Below, in pieces: positions 26,063-36,206 of a DNA stretch of 64,000 nt (position 1 is the stretch's first letter; each line of letters starts with the position of its first letter). The DNA is from Lepas anatifera (lineage: Eukaryota > Arthropoda > Thecostraca > Lepadidae), in contig JAOTON010000896.1 in assembly GCA_034440635.1 (NCBI GenBank), positions 1,348,501-1,412,500 on the forward strand, written 5' to 3'. The translations under genes were made by a program, and so were the position numbers. The notes under the pieces were generated by a model, which searched no databases, was not told where the DNA came from, and was given only the letters and a program-made list of their open reading frames with translations.

Positions 26063-26235
26063 AATTGTTGGGGTTTAACGACGCACCAACTGCCAGGGTC
26101 ATACGGCGTCGCCAACTCCCCTGTTGAAAAGGATTTTGGGGATCAGATCAACTTATTCAGAGGCTCCACTGGGACTTGAACCCAGGATCAGTGGCTTAGA
26201 ATGCAAGGGTACCATCCACTAAGCCACCTCATCCC
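26063..26235 (-). mobile_element. SINE S1, complete copy inside the Ty3 element
   Basis: On the minus strand there is an A box GGTGGCTTAGTGGATGG and a B box GGGTTCAAGTCCC, then a body and the tail GGTGCGTCGTTAAACCCCAA. Flanks AGGTTCATGTTAAT and AGGTTCATGCTAAT are a 14-bp target-site duplication with one difference, typical of LINE-mediated insertion. Confidence 0.88.
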
Positions 26236-26279
26236 AGGTTCATGCTAATTATATGCAGTAATCATCTGGCGGAGGGGGA

Positions 26280-26480
26280 TGTTGTGATCCCCCGCCTGCT
26301 GGCGTGCTTGCGCCACCCTGCCGGGTTTAGCCGGCGGTGGTGACCGTGGCAGGTATGTGTGCGTGTTTGTGGTCAGATCAGTCAGTGCTCGGGAGTCGAG
26401 TTCAATACAGCCTGCTCCTGCACAGAACATTTTCGTGCGCGCGAGACGAAGCCGCAAAACATATAAACGGGATCATAACA
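26280..26480 (+). repeat. 3' LTR
   Basis: TGTTGTGATCCCCCGCC to GATCATAACA, 201 bp, paired with 22642-22841. Confidence 0.92.
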
Positions 26481-27525
26481 GCTACAACAATCTACTGAGC
26501 ACGATGGCACAGCTAGTGTCAAACCGATGGCAGATGAAGATTGAGCTAACAGTATCGATAAACCAATATGTCGAGAATCATCCTAAATCATTTTACCGAC
26601 TGCACTTGTCACTACACCCTTACCAAACTCACTCATCATTACCAACTCAAAAAGCAGACCAACGCCGCCTATATGCGCGCTTCCAGCTCCTGTCATATCC
26701 AAATGACGTCACTTTGCACCAGCCTGACGTCATCAGCACCGGCGAAGAAAAGCGTCGCGCTGCGGCGCACCGCATCGCTCAGCTCCAGCTGCTCCAGCAT
26801 CGCGTCTACACTGCGGGCGCCCGAGAGTGCGCCAGGGGCCGGGGGCGCCACTGTTCGTGGCGGCGGCGCCCCGGCGGCGTGTCCTCAGCTGGCCGCGGCC
26901 GCCAGGGGCAGGGCGCCGTTGGATGCAGCGGCTTCGACGGGACTGCGTGCTGGCAGTGAAGCAGGCGAGGTGGCCGACGAGTGGAGATGGGTTAGCTGAG
27001 AGGCGGCTGAATGTGGCTGGTGAGGCCGCGAGAATCGCATGTGGCCCGGTCGGCCCGCCCAGCTCTGTGGCAGGGGAGGGAGGAGGTCACAGCCACGGCC
27101 GGTTGCAGCAGGTGCTGTTTTATACAGGAAAAGTGCGATATGAAGGCTGTGGAGATCTCTCGACAACAGTGATACGTATCGCATAATTCTAGTTCACAAT
27201 TTCACGAGTCCGCGATTTTTTAATTGCCGTTCACAAAAACTGATTGCGGATTTTTAAGGAAATTTGAAAAAAATTGTGCGATTTCAGTCGTAATTGAGGA
27301 AACATTTAACATAGTACAAAATAAGCTGACAAGATGGTAATACAAGAACAAAACAAGTAAGTTCGTCAAACCCAAGCCCACGTGGTGGTGAGAGAAAGCA
27401 GTCTTTCAACTCTAACTTTTGGATCGTCGGCTAAAATTGCAGGATTAAACATAAAATGATTAGCAAAATGTTGATAGATTTCGGAGTGATGAGGCGAGGG
27501 TCATGATTATAAGTTGACAAAGTGT
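26481..27525. other. GC- and CpG-rich segment, unassigned
   Basis: From about 26730 to 27090 the base composition turns sharply GC-rich with many CpGs. Long overlapping open frames occur on both strands, e.g. plus-strand KKSVALRRTASLSSSCSSIA. It could be a CpG-rich promoter/first exon or part of a coding exon; no domain is recognised. Both flanks are AT-rich. Confidence 0.35.
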
Positions 27526-28346
27526 TTAACATGCTTGTTGACGGGGGTCTGCTTCACCTTCGCATCGACGGGGGGCGGGTAAACACCCACCTAAGATTTC
27601 GAGATTCACGCTAGATAGCGAACAAGGTTTAACGGCGTTAGATAGCCTATCCGAATTTCTGTCGAAAATATTCAGACCATTTTTGATCAGGTCAGATTTA
27701 AGGTCACTAAAGGTCAAGGCATGTCACCATAGGGATAGCATATAAATGAAGTTTTTAAGTCATTACATCTGAACTAGTAACAATAGAGCAAAACAATCAA
27801 GACAACCATTGGAATTTATTTATAATATGACCTTGCTAGGTCAAATCAAGTCAAATGCAGGATTTTCCCTCACCTGAGGTCAGGTTAAAGTAAAATTAGG
27901 TCAACACCCATATCATTAGAACTGTGAGGCCAGAACAAACCTAATGGTGTTAAAATAAACGTTCTAACACCATCCATTACTAAGTTATTCATATTTAACC
28001 ATTTTTCCCATGTATTTCCAGTTGAGAGGTCATGACTCGTATCTGGCCTTAGATCATCCCGGAATATATTTTTGAGAACTCGGTGGGTCGCTTACGTGAT
28101 ATGAGTTTCAATCGGATAATATCACTCTGTTCTGACTTATGCTATCTTAAACATTTGTAGGTGAGGTCACTTAAACTGCACTGGTGGCCTGGCCTGAGGT
28201 GACCCAACTCCAGTATTTGGACAATTTTAAAAATGATCAGAGATAAGGTGTGCCAAGTACGACAGCGCTATGCGCCGCCGTTTTTATTTCCTCTCCGAAA
28301 AACCCAAGGGGTGCGGGTACCCTCCCCACGTCAATGTACGTGTTAA
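27526..28346 (+). mobile_element. Element D, complete copy 3
   Basis: 821 bp, TTAACATGCTTGTTGACGGG to CGTCAATGTACGTGTTAA. It is the reference for D. Multiple TGACCT/AGGTCA hexamers, no coding capacity. Confidence 0.87.
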
Positions 28347-28870
28347 GAAGTTTGACCGCGCTGAGGAGACTAGTGATCTCAGTAGCACCGAGCTGGATCT
28401 GTTGCTCTCGTCGGAAACACCGTGAGGCAGTCCAACCGATTTCCTGGCCGCTTTCCACCCCATCAGTCTAGCAACCAAGTTCAAACGCATGGCGCTGGTA
28501 GCTCCATGCCTGAAAAGTTTTATTTTAGACTGCGTTACTTGAGCGAGCAGCAACGACACCCACTTAAATGGGGGTATCCAGGAGAGGGAGTAATCCGGAC
28601 ATGCACCCTCGAAAACAGGCGAATGGTACCCACCTCCTAACTGATTTTACCCATTATCTTCGAAAATAATGCTTTCGCGAATTTTCTAGGGTTTCCCCCT
28701 CACAAGCTTCGTGTGTATCTGCCCCTCCCTACTTATGCAGAGCGGTTAGTTCGGCTTTAGCGTGAGCTTCGAATGTGTCTCCTGTATCACTCATCCTCAG
28801 GATGTGCACGGGACCGTTGTTTTCAAAATATCCGATGCCTTGGTAAAATGCCTTCCCTTGTCAGTAGCTG
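28347..28870. other. No gene recognised
   Basis: Open frames on both strands are short and unremarkable. Confidence 0.4.
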
Positions 28871-29047
28871 CAGTGACGGATCCAGGACTTCATCTCAGCG
28901 GGGGGTGGGGGGGCAGGAGGCTGCACCTCCCCGGCATTGACTGCAAACAGTCTCCGGCTATGCAATTACTATAAACAATATGACATGGGGGACTTGAGCC
29001 CGCCCCTTGAGCCCCTTAAGCCCTTCCTTCCCTTGTATCCGCTACTG
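28871..29047 (+). mobile_element. Small hAT-type MITE
   Basis: 177 bp, ends CAGTGACGGATCCAGG and, inverted, CAGTAGCGGATACAAGG. AGTAGCTG before and AGTAGTTT after may be a decayed 8-bp target duplication. Confidence 0.65.
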
Positions 29048-29575
29048 AGTAGTTTTCACTGCTAGGTAAGTCCAGGGACCAAAGAAGTGTTCAGTGTGTC
29101 ACCATTTAAAATATGCCACCAGGCCAGCCATATGGCACGTTTTGCGTTAGTAAGATACCAATGGATACTTCTGGTCCATCCTTGTTGTTGAAAATATTGC
29201 GAGTTCAAATGACAGGTGCCAATTTCGGCAATGGGTTCCGTTACTGGTCCGGAGGAAACATGCCGGCTAATTTTTTCACCCCGCCCGCCTTGAGCTACCA
29301 CCATTAAGAGTGCCAAAATGTTAGGTTTTTCGACCCCTGGGTAAGTCTGGCATGAGCCTGCCATAGGCCCTGCAGAAATACATATTTCTTGCGTGTTTGT
29401 AAATCCAGTTCCAGGCTGAAGTCAAACCTCGGCCCGGTTTAGGGGGCAATTTGAACACCCCCCTCGGGTTTTTCCGGTGACAGGAAAAAAACGGCGGCGC
29501 GAAGCGCCATCCTACTGGTCACACCTTATGTTTGATTAATTCCGCAGCTGTCCACTACATTTTAAGGTTTTTATC

Positions 29576-30778
29576 TTAACCCTTGCCCCGGTGGCGGGTA
29601 CGAGCCACTTTCGCAGTGGTGGGGGGGCTAAAAAAGACCCCCACGATCTCAAAAACTAAGAGAGCTAGAAAAAAACGCAAAACGGCAATCGAAAGCTCTT
29701 TGAAAATGATATCGAAAATACTTCAGTCATTTTTCTTGTCAGGTCAATATCAAGGTCACCAGAGGTCAAAATAGGTCAAAATCGCTAATATGAGGTGTAC
29801 TAAGAAAACCTCATATATCTCAGAAACTATGATAGCCAGACAAATTTTTCCAACACCATTCGAAAGCTCTTGAAATGCGCTTTCATTGCGGTAGCATTCA
29901 TTTTCGTGTCAGGTCAAAGTCTAGGGAGCTACAGGTCACTGAATATTGGGCATATTCTTGGAAATGTCCATAGCCACCCAGGCATAAAAGCGTTTACTTT
30001 TTCGCTAATAGCTTCCAAACCAAACATGATGCAGCCATAGTTTATGCACCATTGCAATCCTCTCGTTAATGCGAATCAAATGATATAGAATATTGCTATG
30101 CCAGGTCATATTTAAGAATTTGACCTGACCCTGGTCAGCAGTCTGACCCAACTTGACGTGGTATAGTCATGATGCATATCATTTGACTTGCAGTGACTAT
30201 ACAAACACTTTGGTGACAAAATAAAAGTTCTATCTTATTTTATTTAGAATCTATAGAGTAAAACACCGAAAAATGCTTATTTGACCTAAGGTGACCCTTT
30301 AAAGGTCACAAGTCAAAATTTTTAGTATCAACTTCAGAAATGGGCTAAAAGCAAGTCGTAACCGATGTTTGAAGTTGATTCCATCTACACTTACTGAGAA
30401 AAGCTCATTTCGTGATTTTCCCCATGTATTTACAATGGGGAGGTCATGCTCTGCACATGACCTTAGGTCACCAATATCAAAAATCCCGGAACACATTTTG
30501 TAGCTCCTAGTGAGCCCAATATGTGGTATGAGTTTGAACTTGATCGATTAACCCTTTTTTTAGTTATGCGGTGCTAAGCATTTTTTGAGGTGAGGTCACT
30601 TCACCTGGCCTGGTGACCTGACCTGATATGACCTTGAGCTGAAATTTTCAGGAAAAATGTAAAAATGATGAAGGAACAGCTAGACCAAGTTTGGCGGCGC
30701 TGCGCGCCGCTGTTTTTTGGTCGCTGCGGAAAAACCCGAGGGGGGGTCTAAAAAGACCCCCACCCGGGCGAAGGTTAA
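29576..30778 (+). mobile_element. Element A, copy 2 (inside B)
   Basis: 1203 bp, TTAACCCTTGCCCCGGTGG to CCACCCGGGCGAAGGTTAA. Clustered nuclear-receptor-like hexamers at 29741-29778. Confidence 0.93.
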
Positions 30779-31129
30779 GTCAGGTCGCCAGTGCAGGTCA
30801 AGTGACCTCACCTCCAAATATGTTTAGGTGGCATAAGTAACAAAAGAATGAATTTATCCAATTCAACCTTGTACCATATAAGGAGCCTCCCGAGTACTAC
30901 AACATATGTTCTGGGATTTGTCATATCCATGGCCTAGGGTTAGGTACGGAACATGACCTCTCTTTTGGAAATGCATGGAAAAAACGGAAATTGGCCGAAA
31001 AAGTGCTCATTTCCCGTAGATACCGCTTGTAGTCCCATCATATTCTCCAAATCTTACTATCCTAGGCCCCTTTATATGTTCATGTTGCAAGTTTGGACCT
31101 GTGACCTCTGATATGTCATCTAGGGCTAC

Positions 31130-32330
31130 TTAACCCTTGCCCGGGTGGCGGTTACGAGCCACCTTCGCCCTGGTGGGGGGGCTAAAAAAGACCCCCCACG
31201 ATCTCAAAAACTAAGGTAGCTAGAAAAAAGCACAAAACGGAAATCGAAAGCTCTTCGAAAATGACATCGAAAATACTTCGGTCATTTTTCTTGTCAGGTC
31301 AATATCAAGGTCACCAGAGGTCAAAATAGGTCAAAAACGCTAATATGAGGTGTACTAAGAAAACCTCATATATCTCAGAAACTATGATAGCTAGACAAAT
31401 TTTTCCAACACCATTCGAAAGCTCTTGAGATGCGCTTTCATTGCAGTGACATTCATTTTCGTGTCAGGTCAAAGCCTAGGGAGCTACAGGTCACTAGATA
31501 TTGGGCATATTCTTGGGAATGTCCATAGCCACCCATGCATAAGGGCGTTTACTTTTTCGCTAATAGCTTCCAAACCAAACAAGATACAGCCATAGTTTAT
31601 GCACCATGCAATCCTCTCGTCAATACAAATCGAATGATATATGATATTGCTATGCCAGGTCAAATTTAAAATTTGACCTGATCCAGGTCAACGGTCTGAC
31701 CCAACTTGACCTGGTATAGTCATGATGTATATCATTTGACTTCCAGTGACTATACAAACACTTCGGTGACAAAATAAAAGCTCTATCTTATTTTATTCAA
31801 AATTTATAGAAAAAAACACCAAAAAAATGCTTATTTGACCTAAGGTGACCTTTTAAAGGTCACAAGTCAAAAATTTTGGTATCAGCTCCAGAAATGGGCT
31901 AAGAGCAAGTCGCAACCAATGTTTGAAGTTGATTCCATCCATACTTACTGAGAAAAGCTCATTTCGTGATTTTCCCCATGTATTGACAAAGTGGAGGTCA
32001 TGCTCTGCACATGACCTCAGGTCACCAATATAAAAAATCCCGGAACAAATGTTGTAGCTCCTGGTGGGCCCAATATGTGGTATGAGTTTCAACTTGATCG
32101 ATTAATCCTTCGTTTAGTTATGCGGTCCTAAGTATTTTTTAGGTGAGGTCACTTCACCTGGCCTGGTGACCTGACCTGATATGACCTTGAGCCAAAATTT
32201 TCAGTAAAGATGTAAAAATGATGAAGAAACAGCTAGACCAGGTTTGGTGGCGCTGCGCGCCGCCGTTTTTTGGTCACTTCGGAAAAACCCGAGGGGGGTC
32301 TAAAAGACCCCCCACCCGGGCGAAGGTTAA
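31130..32330 (+). mobile_element. Element A, copy 3 (inside B)
   Basis: 1201 bp with the same ends as copy 2; target TTAA within GGGCTACTTAACC. Confidence 0.93.
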
Positions 32331-32396
32331 CCAGGTTTTCAAACTTGGGTCAATAACTTTGCAGGAAATGATGATAAAGCTTTTATTTTAGTACCA

Positions 32397-33594
32397 TTAA
32401 CCCTTGCCCCGGTGGCGGGTACGAGCCACCTTCGCCCTGGTGGGGGCTAAAAGACCCCCACGATCTCAAAAACTAAGACAGATAGAAAAAAGCGCAAAAC
32501 GGCAATCGAAAGCTCTTCGAAAATGATATCGAAAATACTTCGGTCATTTTTCTTGTCAGGTCAATATCAAGGTCACCAGAGGTCAAAATAGGTCAAAATC
32601 GCTAATATGAGGTGTACTAAGAAAACCTCCTATATCTCAGAAACTATGATAGCTAGAAACATTTGTTGAACACCATTCGAAAGCTCTTGAGATGCGCTTT
32701 CATTGCAGGGCCATTCATTTTCGTGTCAGGTCAAAGCCTAGGGAGCTACAGGTCACTAAATATTGGGCATATTCTTGGGAATGTCCATAGCCACCCATGC
32801 ATAAGGGTGTTTACTTTTTCGCTAATAGCTTCCAAACAAAACAAGATACAGCCATAGTTTTTGCACCATTGCAATCCTCTCGTCAATACAAATCGAATGA
32901 TATATGATATTGCTATGCCAGGTCAAATTTAAGCATTTGACCTGACCCAGGTCAACGGTCTGACCCAACTTGACCTGGTATAGTCATGATGTATATCATT
33001 TGGATTCCAGTGACTCTACAAACACTCTGGTGACAAAATAAAAGCTCTATCTTAGTTTATTCAAAATTTATAGAGAAAAACACCAAAAAATGCTTATTTG
33101 ACCTAAGGTGACCTTTTAAAGATCACAAGTCAAAAAGTTTGGCATCAGCTTCAGAAATGGGCTAAGAGCAAGTCGCAACCAATGTTTGAAGTTGATTCCA
33201 TCCATACTTACTGAGAAAAGCTCATTTCGTGATTTTCCCCATGTATTGTCAATGGGGAGGTCATGCTCTGCACATGACCTCAGGTCACCAATATAAAAAT
33301 CCCGGAACAAATGTTGTAGCTCCTGGTGGGCCCAAGATGTGGTATGAGTTTTAACTTGATCGATTAACCCTTCTTTTAGTTATGCCGTCCTAAGTATTTT
33401 TTTAGGTGAGGTCACTTCACCTGGCCTGGTGATCTGACCTGATATGACCTTGAGCCAAAATTTTCAGGAAAGATATAAAAATGATGAAGGAATAGCTAGA
33501 ATAAGTTTGGCGGCGCTGCGCGCCGCCGTTTTTTGGTGACTTTGGAAAAACCCGAGGGGGGTCTAAAAAGACCCCCCACCCGGGCGAAGGTTAA
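32397..33594 (+). mobile_element. Element A, copy 4 (inside B)
   Basis: 1198 bp with the same ends; target TTAA within ACCATTAAGTTTG. Confidence 0.93.
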
Positions 33595-34033
33595 GTTTGA
33601 AGTGCCATTGCAAGACGATTGATACGCACATTGACCATGCTAGTATAGATGGTGATCTTGACCTGACCTTAGGTCAGGTCATTTTTATGTTTTGACCTAG
33701 TATAATCATATTATACATGATTCCAATCACCGTAACGAGAAGAAGCGAAAGGTGCTTAAAAATGACTTCTAACTCAACTCTATCAGACGCTAGAGCTCAG
33801 AAACTCTTCTCTAACATAGCCACCTTCTTTGACCTGTCATGATCTCAATACTGGCCTGATAAAAAACACCAATGTGGTTTCTTATGAATTTGCATGAGCA
33901 ATCCACCAGCCTTCGCGTTTTTTTATTATCCTGCATAAGGGTCGAGTCCGAGAGGGTGCTTGGACACCCCCTCCCCCCACCAGGGCGAAGGTGGCTCGGA
34001 GACCCATCGCTGTGGCTCCGGTGCGGGTGTTAA

Positions 34034-34585
34034 TATTAGAATCAGTTGTTTTAACAATTTTTTTCAAAAGGGGAGATGCATCACTACATATTTCCCGTGA
34101 AATGTTGTATTTTAACAAGATCATAAGAGGCGCTCCCCTCACAAATATATGAGAAGTCAATCTAGAAAATTATGAAACAAAGCCCATTTCCTCATTTCAG
34201 ACCATTGCCTGTTTGCCAATGATGTTCGAATTTGGGACCAGACTAGACAATTTGTATGCACATCAGTAAGGGCATTTAGGTAAGACATGTCATTATATTG
34301 TTGAATATACATGTCGTTATGCACAGGAAGAAAATATGGTAATACATTCGAGAGGTATTTCCTTAAACATCTACAAGACAGATTGTATCAGGGTATACGC
34401 TGAGTCGTCTGTCTGAGCCGTGTAATAGATTCCTTACCAACTCCGTAGCGAGAGCAGATTTGTGCGCCCCGTGACTGACGTCAGGAGATGGATATACCTA
34501 GAGATATTGCAAAACTACCACAGAAGCAATCACTGATCTCACCTCAACATTTTTGTACGGTACTCATATTTTTTGCAGAAAACGG
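34034..34585. other. No gene recognised
   Basis: AT-rich, short open frames only. Confidence 0.4.
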
Positions 34586-34587
34586 TT

Positions 34588-34591
34588 ATTC

Positions 34592-34625
<34 letters not shown>

Positions 34626-34675
34626 TTATTGGGTGTGTGTGTGTGTGTGTGGTGTGTGTGTGTGTGTGTGTGTTG
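34588..34675. repeat. (TA)n / (GT)n microsatellite
   Basis: An interrupted TA run followed by GGGTGTGTGTG..GTGTGTTG. Confidence 0.97.
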
Positions 34676-36071
34676 TACATACCTACCTCAACTATTAGTG
34701 TTTGGCCTGCGCATTCACTTGCTTTATTCTTACTATTAAAAGTACAATCTGTTGTTTTCCAGTTCATTTCCTTTTAAGTATGACGCCCCTCTTTTCCGTT
34801 ATAAATGGGCAGAACGTTTAAGTCATAGTCTTCGTCATGGTTCTACTGTTGGGTGTTTTAACACCCCGACGCAGTAATTGTTCGCATGGGTGCATTTATC
34901 TGGCTACACATGCCCATGGGTGCATGGAGTATTTTGATGGTGCTGAGATGCCCGCCCACTCTGGTAACAAACAAAGCTGAGCACGTCTGAATAAATAGTT
35001 ATTGCTCCCCAATGCCAGATCCATTCCATTAACATACATTGACAGGTGTAGGATATTCGAGGGGGACGATACTTCGGCCAGGGGGAGCAGCTTGGAATAG
35101 AGGCGCTATTTCGAGGAGGGTCGCCATTTCTCAGGGTGCCAATCAGATTGCGCCAAATCGAATCTTTGAAAAACTACATTTCCGTGAGCGCCGAAGCGGT
35201 TTCAGAAAGTGAAAAGAAGGAGTGAGGGGACAACGAGTGCTCAATCACGTAAGGGGCCCCTGTCTGTTCCCCTTGATCCGCCCCTGGCCATCTGCATCGA
35301 CTTGTGAATACAGCTGACGGAAACGCTGCCTTCTGTCACTGATTCCAAATGATCTACGCGTCCATTAACGGTCGATGGCTCAGACCCATGTGATGACTGA
35401 CATGTCCACGTTTTTATACAGATCCAGCTCCCTGCCAAAGACAAACTTACAGCCGCTAGCTGCGACGTTTTTTATACGCCACACGGTTGGGAATGGATGG
35501 CGCTCAAGCTGCGTCTTTATTTCCCGTCATTATAGAAAATCCCACTCCTTCTGCCGCCCTCCAATACACATTGTTGTGCTCGGGTAGAGCTCTGCGTCTC
35601 ATTGGCCCATTTGTTGTGGACGTGTCGGAAGTGTCACACTACAGCACATCGGGCAGATGACGCACTCCCTGTCATTTGTCACAGCAGCGCAGGCACGTTG
35701 GCACCGCAGCTCCTATTCTAGTGGTAATTCCCTGCTTGATTATCCGTTGCCCAGCGGCGAGAATGCTTGTTCGTGGAGCAATACACACACCACGACTCAT
35801 AGAAACAACGCTGATTTCATCTTGCATTCACTTGTTCTAGTTGATTCGTTCGAAGAATTATACCACTTAGTATAGCAAACATCTTGCACTCGTCACTTAT
35901 CATGCACCAAAGCTACGAACCAGAATTTCATGTCAAAACCTTATGCGGATCTCGAGACATTTTGCTGAATTTGGGCAAAATACAGTGTCTGGTTGAATGA
36001 TAGGTGGCTTAAAAGTGGCAGTGAGACATCACACATTATATTTGATGTTGTTGCACCGTGTCACGCCTTAC
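34676..36071. other. 3' flank of receptor exon 8; no further exon recognised
   Basis: Searched on the minus strand for a tail exon; nothing convincing. TTGATCCGCCCCTGG near 35271-35286 looks like a stray hAT-type end. Confidence 0.4.
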
Positions 36072-36206
36072 CTGACCGCTGTTGCCTACTTGTCGCACGT
36101 TTTTGTACGGTTGGAAGACCACTATGTAGAGTTTGGGCGTGAACAGGCAGAGTAGAGTTACTGTTGCGCTGATAGTCACGCACATGCACAGGCTCGCGAG
36201 TTGTAC
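36072..36206 (-). CDS. Receptor exon 8: TM7 and start of cytoplasmic tail
   Basis: The exon is 135 bp, phase 0 at both ends. It encodes [18 protein letters not shown] (TM7) followed by [18 protein letters not shown]. The acceptor is TTTTTGACTGGCAG|GTA. The donor is GGTCAG|GTAAGG, so at least one more exon encoding the tail must follow; I did not find it between here and the left end of the window. Confidence 0.94.

Larger units (their letters stand above)
22642..26480 (+). mobile_element. Degenerate Ty3/gypsy LTR retrotransposon
   Basis: Two ~200-bp LTRs enclose gag, protease remnants, reverse transcriptase, RNase H and a scrap of integrase. The internal region is only ~3.4 kb, so much of RNase H-integrase is deleted. 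Pol is broken by several stops and shifts. A purine tract GGCGGAGGGGGA precedes the right LTR. GCTTC before and GCTAC after the element look like a decayed 5-bp target duplication. No envelope gene seen. Confidence 0.9.
29422..34033 (+). mobile_element. Element B, copy 1, split by three element A insertions
   Basis: B sequence is at 29422-29575, 30779-31129, 32331-32396 and 33595-34033. Removing the three A copies and one TTAA each restores a continuous ~1.0 kb element collinear with the B copy at 45682-46706. Examples of matched flanks are GGGCTACTT and CAATAACTTTGCAGGAAA. The right end is GGTGCGGGTGTTAA; the left TTAA has decayed to TCAA. Confidence 0.88.

Noticed and set aside
26160..26235. 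Free-standing tRNA gene on the minus strand
   Set aside because: A and B boxes are good, but it is the head of a SINE with a conserved tail and target duplication.
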